Assembly (NCBI GenBank): GCA_963854735.1
Contig: OY978100.1
Location: forward strand, 2,153,368 to 2,217,367
Direction: 5' to 3'
DNA: 64,000 bases
Source of the DNA: Marvania coccoides
Taxonomy: Eukaryota; Chlorophyta; Trebouxiophyceae; Chlorellales; Chlorellaceae
Position numbers and translations under genes: made by a program. Within the stretch, counting starts at the first letter, position 1. Every line of letters starts with the position of its first letter. Shown in pieces: positions 54,861-64,000 of this stretch. Under the pieces are notes generated by a model, which had not been told where the DNA came from, did no database searches, and saw only the letters and a program-made list of their open reading frames with translations.

Positions 54861-55235
54861 ATGACCGAACGAAACAGACGCGTGCGTCAAGACGTTTGCG
54901 CGAAGTGCCGCACCCACAGGCGGGTGGCCTGCATTCAAAATTCCAACGAGATCAAACCGGCGCACCCCAACTTTAGATTTAATCCAGGTACCAATGCCTA
55001 CATCGTGGTGGCCAGTGACGCCGAACGCGCCGCTGCCTATTGTTCTGAATGCGCCATGACGCTCATGGTTGATGAGGGTGTACATGTACAGCTTCTTCCC
55101 GGTATTTTGCAACTGCCCCTGAGCTTGTGCGGGGATGCATTAACATCAGAGTCTGAAAGTATGAACATGGGACAGGCTGTTTGGTGCGAGGACCTCACCT
55201 CGATCAAGACGGTAGAGCTTCTGAGTGTGATCTGA
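54861..55235 (+). CDS. Possible small Cys-pair protein, unknown
   Basis: ATG-started single-exon frame of 124 residues. Two Cys pairs, DVCAKCRTHR and AYCSECAMTL, about 45 residues apart suggest a zinc ribbon or similar metal site. Basic N-terminus (MTERNRRVRQ); the rest (NAYIVVASDAERAA, VHVQLLPGILQLPLSL) looks protein-like. GC content is moderate. No family recognised. Confidence 0.4.
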   Translation: MTERNRRVRQDVCAKCRTHRRVACIQNSNEIKPAHPNFRFNPGTNAYIVVASDAERAAAYCSECAMTLMVDEGVHVQLLPGILQLPLSLCGDALTSESESMNMGQAVWCEDLTSIKTVELLSVI

Positions 55236-56142
55236 TCCATAGCTCCGCGCTTTTAATCCCGCCATTCGGATCGGCTTTTGGGCTAATGGGGTGCGCCACA
55301 AGGTTTATTTCAAATGATAATTTTAATGCATAGACAGCAGCAGCTGCCCCCTCCCCACCCGAAGTGAATGCATGCCGCGCTTTAAAGAAAATTCCACCCT
55401 CGATTTGGCCATTTGAAGTTTATTTGCACGAGCAACGGAGTGTGGGATGTATATGCCCCGGGAAGAACCGCTTGGCAAGGACGCGCGCACTTGAGATCAC
55501 TACTCAAGTTATAATCAAACCACCTTTAAAATGGCCTCAGAGCAGTGCCCGCCCTGTTTACCAATCGGGTCACACCCCAGTAGACTCTTCCTGACCCAAG
55601 AAGAGTGGGAGAGCGATGGAGGAGGAGGAGGAGGACAGCGAGTCTGATGAGGATTGGACGACGAGGAGAACCAGCGCGGTCGTGGTACACGGCGAGCTCC
55701 GGCGAGGAGGCAGAGCTCTCGAGTCAACCGACGAGCATAGGCATGGGCATGGGCATGGGCAGGCTAAGGAGCTAAGGGATGGTAGCCACGGCGAAATAGA
55801 GTACAAGATTCGACGCGTGAGGAATACAGGTGATTGACCAGGGAGAGCTTCTTCTGATGAGACTGCCCCTGCCAGGGTGTAGGCAGGGAGGGGGGAGAGA
55901 AGGCTGGGTGGTAGGGCGGTTGCTCCCATGCTGTGCTGCCAAAGCTGTTTATTATGTTTTTGTTACAAATGCAATGCAATAAAGAGAACGTATACAAGTG
56001 TAGCACACACAAGTTTCACACACGAATTGTGAAAAACCATCAGATTACATGCACTAAAATAAAAGGCGGTGGCACTCCTTTGGAAAAACAACAGCAAAGG
56101 GAGGCATCAATACGCCTGAATCCGAAGCGCAAAAGCAGCTGT
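55236..56142. other. Gene-free stretch
   Basis: About 900 bases. A 73-codon ATG-started plus-strand frame at 55616-55837 encodes an acidic start (MEEEEEDSESDEDW) and a His/Gly repeat from tandem GGGCAT units; I do not consider it a supported gene. Otherwise nothing seen. Confidence 0.45.
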
Positions 56143-57734
56143 TCACTCCATCGTCCCCAGGTCTCCAGTTTCATCCATCTCCAGCACGAAGCACAGCTGA
56201 GCACGCGACGGCATAGTAAAAACGCGGGCGTTCGATTTCTTCCCAAAAATTTCTGCAGGCAGGTCTTCAGCCAGGGCAGAGTAAGGCCGCAGCGCCACCA
56301 GGTTCCACTCAACCATCGACATCAGCGCAGTACTGCCAACCTTCTCCGCCAAAACATCCTCTAAAACGGCATGGAATGGCGAGCGTGCAATCTCACGCAG
56401 CACAGTCTTGAAATGCTCTGCAGTCCATGCTGGGGGCGTACGCCTGGTGTATTTCGTGTATATCTCGGGATGGAAGCCGTCTCCCACCCCTGCTGCAGCG
56501 CCGCTACGAATGATGCCCAAAGCTGTCTCCCAGCTGCCCCTCTTCAAGGCCGTGCTCGCGCACCGCTGCAGGAGCCCGATGTTCCCCCCGCACACGTCGT
56601 ACACCTTGTGCCACATGTCCCCCTTGTCGTCAGCCGTGGGCAGCGGCAGCCCAAGGCCAGAGCTGGCAAGGTCCTCCACAAACAGCTTTGCTTCCTGCTC
56701 GGTGGGCAGGTCCCCTATGACTTCTACAGCAAACTGGTTCTCTGATAAGCCCTCTGCAATGCAAAAACAAATTAAACAAATTAAATAAAATATTTGCATA
56801 ATGTGGTTACATAAAAAAAAGAAAAAAACGTATCGGTTTCACCCTGTGCATGATCAACCCACCGTTCCTTAGCCAGGACACTAAAAAGTAATCCGAGGTT
56901 GCCAGCACAATGTGCGCCAGCTGCTTTTGCTTCGTGACCCTAACAAAAAACCGCAGCAGGTTCTTCAGCTCGCTATGCCCCTTATCTTGCTCAGTCCACT
57001 CCATCAGCACGTTGGCCTCGTCGATGATGACTACGGGCTTCTTAGGCAGCGGCCGCACTGCGTCCAGAAAGGTCCCCAAGGAGTTGATGATTGATTCCAT
57101 CGGTGATATGCCGTCAGTCTCCTGGAAAAAATCTTTAAGGTCCACCTTTGCCCCCCCCACAAGAGGCAGAGTGACCCCGATGCTCTTCGCCAATTTCGGG
57201 GCCAACTTCCACCATTGCTGCAGGCCCGTGTCGTTGATAACGAGCTCCTTCAGGTATCTCGACAGCTGCAGGGGAGTGCTCACGTTTCTGGCGCGGCCGT
57301 CAAGTATGAGAACTGGTGGGGGGCCCTCCCCTGCGACGCCCTGGGCAGCAGCCCTCCTCCGCGCGATTTCTTCAAATAATTCCTGAGTCAAACGATATTC
57401 GGCAGAATTACTTGCTTGAGAGCATGAGCCAGAACAGAAGATCCACAGTTTATTTTTAACTTAACCTTACCGACTTGCCGGTGTCTTTCGGGCCAACAAA
57501 CACAAGAATTTCTGTTGGAAGGCCGTCAAACGTCGACTCTATCGCGCCAATCTCCTTCTCCCGGTCAAAAAAATGTTTCTGGGTGAGGAATGGCAGAGAT
57601 TTCTTGGGGGATCCCTTGGACGCTGCCACAATGGGTCGCAGCGAAAAAGAGGGACGCGGGGTACCACTGCGACTCAGAATTGTTGGCCTTGCGGCTAGGA
57701 AGGCTGCGGTCGGCCGCAGGGTTGCACCTGTCAT
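56143..57734 (-). CDS. P-loop ATPase (archaeal-ATPase/STAND-like), probable organelle transit peptide
   Basis: Exons 57734-57471, 57382-56863 and 56753-56143 give 464 residues. The first ~40 residues (MTGATLRPTAAFLAARPT, SRSGTPRPSFSLRPIVAASKG) look like a chloroplast or mitochondrial transit peptide; an ATG at 57890 is also in frame but gives a less likely start. The ATPase domain: FFDREKEIGAIESTF, Walker A VGPKDTGKS (81-88), ILDGRARN, Walker B PVVIIDEANVLMEW, and LAHIVLATSDYF (sensor-1-like). The C-terminal part (FAVEVIGDLPTEQEAKLF, YDVCGGNIGLLQRCA) fits the lid and winged-helix region. This is the PF01637-type layout. Substrate unknown. Confidence 0.82.
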
Positions 57735-57992
57735 CCAACTCCATGGGTGCATTTCGCCGGAACGCAGAGAGAAGATGGAACAAGGGCAGGGAAACTGGAA
57801 AAATACTACTGCTGTCGTTGTTCTCGACGGCAAAAGTTTGTCAACCTTTGTTTCGTCAAGAACAAGAAACCCGGGTTCTTGCGCCCGCATTCAAATGTTG
57901 CCTCCAGGATTTCCCCCCACAATTAAATCGACAATTCAAATACACGTACCGACTCCATAAAGTTGGCATGGCCGCCCGAGGAGGGCGCCCCG
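57735..57992. promoter_or_regulatory. Divergent promoter, ATPase and propeller genes
   Basis: About 260 bases between the chosen start codons. Part of it is open upstream of the ATPase start, so its 5' limit is uncertain. Confidence 0.35.
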
Positions 57993-59487
57993 ATGGGTGG
58001 TTGTGATCTGTCCACGTCTGGGTGAGATTCAAATATAAAATCAGGGGTGGCCGTGCAGGCAACATGGAGGTGCTGTTGCTCTCGGCGGCTCAGGCGCCAA
58101 CAGTGGCACGCCTGCTCCTGCCTCCGCTGGTACTGGAGGCCGTGCTGGCGGTGGTGCTCTGTATCCTTCCCCTTTAGAGCTGTCAACGCTGGCCGCTGCT
58201 GTCGATCCTGGCGCTGCGCCGTCGCCTTCAAGTGACGCCCAGATCCACTGTGTTGGCAACGACCGCATCAAGCCCTTGTCGCAGGAAAAAAATGATTCCA
58301 ACATCTGCATCGTCGAATTGCCTTCTCAGGGCTGCATTGTCGGCTTGAACACTAGCACAAACGGCAACGCGCTCGGGCTCTTTCATCTTGGTGACGCTGG
58401 CGAGGGTGTTTTACAGGTGTTTACCATTTCTGACCATTCTCCTCCGCCAGCTGGCTCGTCTGTGAACTTGTTTTGTCTCAAGCCCGTGAAGAGTGCTGTC
58501 GCTTGGCAGCCCTTGCCGTTGAAACCCACCCTCTTTGCCGCCAGCAGCCCCGTGGGCTCCAGTTTATTTGCCATTTTTTCTACCAGCGGTTCCCCTCTTT
58601 CGTCGACCACGGTTTTGTTTTCTCACCATTGGGTGACGCACTCTTTGGATGCGGGTATCCAGCCCACACTTCAAGCTGTCCAATTGCAGGAAAATGGGCA
58701 CATTTCATCGAGTGCCTATTTGCGTGGCGAATACATTTCTGTCGTTGCAGAGTTTGATTCTGTCAGGGCGCTGCTTGGCGGCAGTGGAAAAAATGGAATT
58801 TGTTTCACTTCAACCGCCTTGCTGAACCCAGCACTCTCGTTTCCTGGCGTATATGATGGTGTTTTCGCTTTTGACGCCATCTCTACCCTCCATGTTTCCC
58901 GTCGCGGGAGAGGGGTGTCGATGGGGCTTTCATCAAATTTGCTTTCAGTCACCGCATTGACCAACCATGGAGCAGCCGCTGTTTGGATGGCGCATGGAAA
59001 GCAAAATACCGACAATCTGCCGGAGCCACGCGTTTTCGAGCCTCTCGCCGGCTTCAAATATGTGAACGCCTGCACGTGTCTTGCCAACGAGGGCACCCCC
59101 GTGATGTGCACGCATGTTGTGGGCGTGGAGAGCTTGGAAACCCATGCGAGGTGGGCGGCACTGGCTTGCTTCACTTCAGAATCACGGTTGGAGGTCATGC
59201 AGCTAGTGGAGTTTGCAAAGTGCGGTCACGTGGATGTGACTACGATGACTGTGCTGGATCTGCACAAGGTGGTGATTGGGTTCGAGGATGGGCGGCTGAT
59301 TCTTTGGGATACGAGGACCAACACGTGCGGCCCGTGGGTGGTCCTGAGTGGTGAGACGTCGGCGGTGAGGTTCCTGGACATTCTCCCTGGGCCGTACCTT
59401 CAAAATTCGTCCGCTGTCGTGGTGGTCTTTGAGTCTGGGCGCTGTGTGGTGCTCGAAGAGGAGGCCTTGCTAGACAGATCACTCTGA
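57993..59487 (+). CDS. Beta-propeller (WD40-like) protein, unknown function
   Basis: The main exon 58059-59487 is open throughout. A 5' exon 57993-58021 joins it across a very short 37-nt intron (GTGAGA...GTGCAG) to give 485 residues; this junction is inferred and the start is the weakest part. The N-terminus is Gly/Ala/Ser-rich. The rest is beta-rich with one clear WD-type repeat, DLHKVVIGFEDGRLILWDTRT, and repeat-like strands (SAVAWQPLPLKPTLFAASS, SVVAEFDSVRALLGG, AVRFLDILPG). Codon use is less GC-biased than most genes here. It is the last ordinary gene before the telomere. Could be a nucleoporin-like or tethering-factor propeller; not assignable. Confidence 0.65.
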
Positions 59488-59650
59488 TTTCGATTTCTTC
59501 ATTTTCTTATATGGAGATTCTCATTTGACAGGATATTTTTCCTTTGTTACATCGTTTATGTGTTTCATTCATTGTTATGTACATTCAATATGTTTCTTAA
59601 ACTTAAAAAAGCAAGCATCGAACCAGACATGGAGCGAGAGTGGAGTCAGA

Positions 59651-59828
59651 GTGCGTGGCGCGGTACAGCAAGGCATGCTGGAGCGGCGGGGGCGGCAGAG
59701 AAACGCGAGCGCCTGGCAACCCTCCAAAGCGCCGTCGGGCACCAAAAATGGGTAACCAGAGTTCGCCTTCCGCTCTTTTTGAGGGCTTTCTCTGGGCGGC
59801 ACGTTTATGGGGGGTGGTCACAGGCCCC
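59651..59828. repeat. Subtelomeric 178-bp direct repeat, copy 1
   Basis: Begins GTGCGTGGCGCGGTACAGCA and ends CACAGGCCCC. Matches 59936-60113 over its full 178 bases with about a dozen substitutions and no net gap. A shorter echo of its flank (ACCAGACATG and GCGAGAG) occurs just before and after. Confidence 0.9.
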
Positions 59829-59935
59829 GAACCGGAGGCAGGCCCCAAACCAGACATGTCATCGGAGCGAGAGCAGCCAAACAGTAACCGAAGTTCGGGC
59901 TCCGCCCCTAGATTCAGGCCGCCTGGGTGCTTAGA

Positions 59936-60113
59936 GTGTGTGGCGCGGTACAGCAAGGCATGCTGGAGCGGCGGTGGCGGTAAGAAAATGCGAGCGCCTG
60001 GCAGCCCTCCAAAGCGCCGTTGGGCACCAAAAATGGGTAACCAGAGCTCGCCTTCCGCTCTTTTTGAGGGCTGTTTCTGGGCGGCACGTGTGTGGTGGGT
60101 GGTCACAGGCCCC
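59936..60113. repeat. Subtelomeric 178-bp direct repeat, copy 2
   Basis: Partner of 59651-59828, offset 285 bases. More diverged than the neighbouring satellite units, so it is older or not homogenised. Confidence 0.9.
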
Positions 60114-60389
60114 TAGGGGCGTTTTACCTACCCACCGGGAATCGTTTAGGGTCATTTAAGGTTTACATTTTTTGCGCCCCAGACACTAATAAACATGTAT
60201 TTGGAACCGTCAACACAAGACGCATCCAATGGTATCCTCACCAGGAACAACAGAGAAGTTCACCAGGGTCAAATCCTGAATGAAAGGCAGTATTTCTAGT
60301 TTCCAAACGATAAATTCATTGTTAAGAAGAATGAATCTATGTTAATATGATATTCATAATCTACATACGAAAATACAGCATGTGAGAGC
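60114..60389. other. AT-rich subtelomeric spacer
   Basis: About 275 bases, AT-rich and single-copy within the window, between the 178-bp repeats and the satellite. No gene seen. Confidence 0.6.
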
Positions 60390-60467
60390 CTCAGTTGGGT
60401 GTAAAAAAAATGTGGTAGGGAGTTGGAAGAAAGAAAATATCACTTTCTTCTACGCACATTCCGCCCC
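60390..60467. repeat. Diverged partial unit at the inner edge of the satellite
   Basis: Resembles the last ~80 bases of a 306-bp unit (GTGGTAGGG, GGAAGAAAG and TTCCGCCCCAGTTGC corresponding to GTGGTGGGT, GGAAGAAAG and CTCCGCACCCAGTTGC), with many substitutions. It marks the decayed proximal edge of the array. Confidence 0.75.
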
Positions 60468-63400
60468 AGTTGCATTATTTTTTGAGGCCGGCGCCCTCCG
60501 GGTGGGGTGCGCCAGTCCGCTGGTCGAATTTCCGCCGGCAAAAGCGTGGTTGCCTGGCGCGCAGAGGAGTACACACATTGCATTTTGTGCGTGCCCCCAA
60601 ATGTGTGTACTGAGGTGGCGGCCTGGGTATGGGGAACCACCCCCACGCGAAGGCACCATTGGCATGCCGAGGACGAGGCCGAGGGCGCGGCGGGCGCAGG
60701 CTGGAGCGAAAAGAAAGTGGTGGGTGGGTGGAAGAAAGGATGTCTTCCTTTCCACCCCCCCAGCTCCGCACCCAGTTGCATTATTTTTTGAGGCCGGCGC
60801 CCTCCGGGTGGGCTGCGCCAGTCCGCTGGTCGAATTTCCGCCGGCAAAAGCGTGGTTGCCTGGCGCGCAGAGGAGTACACACATTGCATTTTGTGCGTGC
60901 CCCCACATGTGTGTACTGAGGTGGCGGCCTGGGTATGGGGAACCACCCCCACGCGAAGGCACCATTGGCATGCCGAGGACGAGGCCGAGGGCGCGGCGGG
61001 CGCAGGCTGGAGCGAAAAGAAAGTGGTGGGTGGGTGGAAGAAAGGATGTCTTCCTTTCCACCCCCCCAGCTCCGCACCCAGTTGCATTATTTTTTGAGGC
61101 CGGCGCCCTCCGGGTGGGCTGCGCCAGTCCGCTGGTCGAATTTCCGCCGGCAAAAGCGTGGTTGCCTGGCGCGCAGAGGAGTACACACATTGCATTTTGT
61201 GCGTGCCCCCAAATGTGTGTACTGAGGTGGCGGCCTGGGTATGGGGAACCACCCCCACGCGAAGGCACCATTGGCATGCCGAGGACGAGGCCGAGGGCGC
61301 GGCGGGCGCAGGCTGGAGCGAAAAGAAAGTGGTGGGTGGGTGGAAGAAAGGATGTCTTCCTTTCCACCCCCCCAGCTCCGCACCCAGTTGCATTATTTTT
61401 TGAGGCCGGCGCCCTCCGGGTGGGCTGCGCCAGTCCGCTGGTCGAATTTCCGCCGGCAAAAGCGTGGTTGCCTGGCGCGCAGAGGAGTACACACATTGCA
61501 TTTTGTGCGTGCCCCCAAATGTGTGTACTGAGGTGGCGGCCTGGGTATGGGGAACCACCCCCACGCGAAGGCACCATTGGCATGCCGAGGACGAGGCCGA
61601 GGGCGCGGCGGGCGCAGGCTGGAGCGAAAAGAAAGTGGTGGGTGGGTGGAAGAAAGGATGTCTTCCTTTCCACCCCCCCAGCTCCGCACCCAGTTGCATT
61701 ATTTTTTGAGGCCGGCGCCCTCCGGGTGGGCTGCGCCAGTCCGCTGGTCGAATTTCCGCCGGCAAAAGCGTGGTTGCCTGGCGCGCAGAGGAGTACACAC
61801 ATTGCATTTTGTGCGTGCCCCCAAATGTGTGTACTGAGGTGGCGGCCTGGGTATGGGGAACCACCCCCACGCGAAGGCACCATTGGCATGCCGAGGACGA
61901 GGCCGAGGGCGCGGCGGGCGCAGGCTGGAGCGAAAAGAAAGTGGTGGGTGGGTGGAAGAAAGGATGTCTTCCTTTCCACCCCCCCAGCTCCGCACCCAGT
62001 TGCATTATTTTTTGAGGCCGGCGCCCTCCGGGTGGGCTGCGCCAGTCCGCTGGTCGAATTTCCGCCGGCAAAAGCGTGGTTGCCTGGCGCGCAGAGGAGT
62101 ACACACATTGCATTTTGTGCGTGCCCCCAAATGTGTGTACTGAGGTGGCGGCCTGGGTATGGGGAACCACCCCCACGCGAAGGCACCATTGGCATGCCGA
62201 GGACGAGGCCGAGGGCGCGGCGGGCGCAGGCTGGAGCGAAAAGAAAGTGGTGGGTGGGTGGAAGAAAGGATGTCTTCCTTTCCACCCCCCCAGCTCCGCA
62301 CCCAGTTGCATTATTTTTTGAGGCCGGCGCCCTCCGGGTGGGCTGCGCCAGTCCGCTGGTCGAATTTCCGCCGGCAAAAGCGTGGTTGCCTGGCGCGCAG
62401 AGGAGTACACACATTGCATTTTGTGCGTGCCCCCAAATGTGTGTACTGAGGTGGCGGCCTGGGTATGGGGAACCACCCCCACGCGAAGGCACCATTGGCA
62501 TGCCGAGGACGAGGCCGAGGGCGCGGCGGGCGCAGGCTGGAGCGAAAAGAAAGTGGTGGGTGGGTGGAAGAAAGGATGTCTTCCTTTCCACCCCCCCAGC
62601 TCCGCACCCAGTTGCATTATTTTTTGAGGCCGGCGCCCTCCGGGTGGGCTGCGCCAGTCCGCTGGTCGAATTTCCGCCGGCAAAAGCGTGGTTGCCTGGC
62701 GCGCAGAGGAGTACACACATTGCATTTTGTGCGTGCCCCCAAATGTGTGTACTGAGGTGGCGGCCTGGGTATGGGGAACCACCCCCACGCGAAGGCACCA
62801 TTGGCATGCCGAGGACGAGGCCGAGGGCGCGGCGGGCGCAGGCTGGAGCGAAAAGAAAGTGGTGGGTGGGTGGAAGAAAGGATGTCTTCCTTTCCACCCC
62901 CCCAGCTCCGCACCCAGTTGCATTATTTTTTGAGGCCGGCGCCCTCCGGGTGGGCTGCGCCAGTCCGCTGGTCGAATTTCCGCCGGCAAAAGCGTGGTTG
63001 CCTGGCGCGCAGAGGAGTACACACATTGCATTTTGTGCGTGCCCCCAAATGTGTGTACTGAGGTGGCGGCCTGGGTATGGGGAACCACCCCCACGCGAAG
63101 GCACCATTGGCATGCCGAGGACGAGGCCGAGGGCGCGGCGGGCGCAGGCTGGAGCGAAAAGAAAGTGGTGGGTGGGTGGAAGAAAGGATGTCTTCCTTTC
63201 CACCCCCCCAGCTCCGCACCCAGTTGCATTATTTTTTGAGGCCGGCGCCCTCCGGGTGGGCTGCGCCAGTCCGCTGGTCGAATTTCCGCCGGCAAAAGCG
63301 TGGTTGCCTGGCGCGCAGAGGAGTACACACATTGCATTTTGTGCGTGCCCCCAAATGTGTGTACTGAGGTGGCGGCCTGGGTATGGGGAACCACCCCCAC

Positions 63401-63617
63401 GCGAAGGCACCATTGGCATGCCGAGGACGAGGCCGAGGGCGCGGCGGGCGCAGGCTGGAGCGAAAAGAAAGTGGTGGGTGGGTGGAAGAAAGGATGTCTT
63501 CCTTTCCACCCCCCCAGCTCCGCACCCAGTTGCATTATTTTTTGAGGCCGGCGCCCTCCGGGTGGGCTGCGCCAGTCCGCTGGTCGAATTTCCGCCGGCA
63601 AAAGCGTGGTTGCCTGG
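60468..63617. repeat. 306-bp subtelomeric satellite, ten full units and a partial eleventh
   Basis: Units start at 60468 (AGTTGCATTATTTTTTGAGG) and every 306 bases: 60774, 61080, 61386, 61692, 61998, 62304, 62610, 62916, 63222, with a truncated unit at 63528. I see only two differences between units: a G for C in the first (GTGGGGTGC) and a C for A in the unit-1/2 junction area (CCACATGTG at about 60903). Because 306 is a multiple of three, open frames run through the array on both strands; these are not taken as genes. Near-identity points to homogenisation by unequal exchange or recent amplification. Confidence 0.97.
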
Positions 63618-64000
63618 GTTTAGGGTTTTTAGGGTTTAGGGTTTAGGTTTTAGGGTTTTAGGGTTCAGGGTTTAGGGTTTAGGTTTTAGGTTTTAGGTTT
63701 TAGGGTTTAGGGTTTAGGTTTTAGGGTTTAGGGTTTAGGGTTTAGGGTTTAGGGTTTAGGGTTTAGGGTTTAGGGTTTAGGGTTTAGGGTTTAGGGTTTA
63801 GGGTTTAGGGTTTAGGGTTTAGGGTTTAGGGTTTAGGGTTTAGGGTTTAGGGTTTAGGGTTTAGGGTTTAGGGTTTAGGGTTTAGGGTTTAGGGTTTAGG
63901 GTTTAGGGTTTAGGGTTTAGGGTTTAGGGTTTAGGGTTTAGGGTTTAGGGTTTAGGGTTTAGGGTTTAGGGTTTAGGGTTTAGGGTTTAGGGTTTAGGTT
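63618..64000. repeat. Telomere, TTTAGGG repeats
   Basis: The last satellite unit is cut after GTTGCCTGG and runs directly into telomeric DNA. The first ~110 bases are degenerate (TTTTTAGGG, TTTTAGGG, TTCAGGG, TTTAGG variants), then perfect TTTAGGG units run from about 63727 nearly to the end of the window. The G-rich strand reads 5'-3' toward the end, so this is the right-hand end of the chromosome. Confidence 0.98.

Noticed and set aside
55616..55837. 73-codon acidic/His-Gly frame
   Set aside because: Short, low complexity from tandem GGGCAT units, with no splice or similarity support.
60240..60280. tRNA-like B-box (GGGTCAAATCC)
   Set aside because: No matching A-box or cloverleaf could be formed around it; no tRNA gene was found anywhere in the window by eye.
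60468..63617. CRISPR array
   Set aside because: Units are contiguous 306-bp tandem copies without unique spacers, in a eukaryotic genome.
60382..63639. Open frames of over 1,000 codons on both strands across the satellite
   Set aside because: They exist because the repeat period (306) is a multiple of three; three or more frames are open at once, and the peptides have no protein-like features.

Overview
This is a nuclear window from a eukaryote, most probably a green alga (Chlorophyta), and it runs to a chromosome end. The last ~380 bases are a TTTAGGG (plant/green-algal type) telomere written G-rich strand toward the 3' end. GC-rich exons are cut by short introns (mostly 66-125 nt, GT-AG with a few GC-AG). 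Intergenic DNA is AT-rich. The gene content is plant/algal (PEX14 with the plant C-terminal signature, TIPIN with a CCHC knuckle, FQR1/WrbA-type quinone reductases). All gene models here were spliced by eye from splice sites, reading phase and family similarity. No organism was identified by search.

Layout. 1-1.7 kb: poorly resolved minus-strand coding sequence containing a mitochondrial nad3 fragment. 1.7-13.2 kb: PEX14 (-), a membrane protein (+), an LEA-like protein (+), an OTU protease (+), an anchored glutaredoxin (-), an unknown five-exon protein (-), mitochondrial ribosomal protein uL15 (-) and a PITH protein (+). 13.6-21.6 kb: a Q-rich nuclear protein (-), a DUF4097/FAM185A-like protein (-) and COG2 (+). 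21.9-29.8 kb: two divergent paralogous quinone reductases, homoserine dehydrogenase (+), taspase-1 (-) and SRP receptor alpha (-). 31.0-32.8 kb: a chitin synthase (-). 35.0-48.3 kb: AMBRA1-like WD40 (+), FMC1-like LYR protein (-), CMGC-like kinase (+), an AYR1-like short-chain dehydrogenase (-), a thioredoxin fusion (+), ALY/REF (-), TIPIN (+), an unknown conserved protein (-) and a glycosyltransferase-like type II membrane protein (+).

48.4-52 kb holds two tandem bZIP-like paralogues with identical five-exon structure. 52.6-54.6 kb is a Ku70 gene that looks broken: it carries a frame break, and a copy of its own 5' exons sits inside its 3' part. 56.1-59.5 kb has a P-loop ATPase (-) divergent from a beta-propeller-like protein (+). 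From 59.6 kb there is no ordinary gene: a 178-bp repeat pair, an AT-rich stretch, a ten-copy 306-bp tandem satellite and the telomere.

There is no operon-like logic; the genes are unrelated housekeeping and organelle functions. Several lie head to head with short shared promoter regions (uL15m/PITH, ALY/TIPIN, FMC1/kinase, SDR/thioredoxin, the two quinone reductases). The most unusual items are the self-duplicated Ku70 near the telomere, the homogenised 306-bp satellite, the CaaX-tailed quinone reductase, the bZIP-like pair lacking the usual basic-region Asn, and the nad3 remnant.
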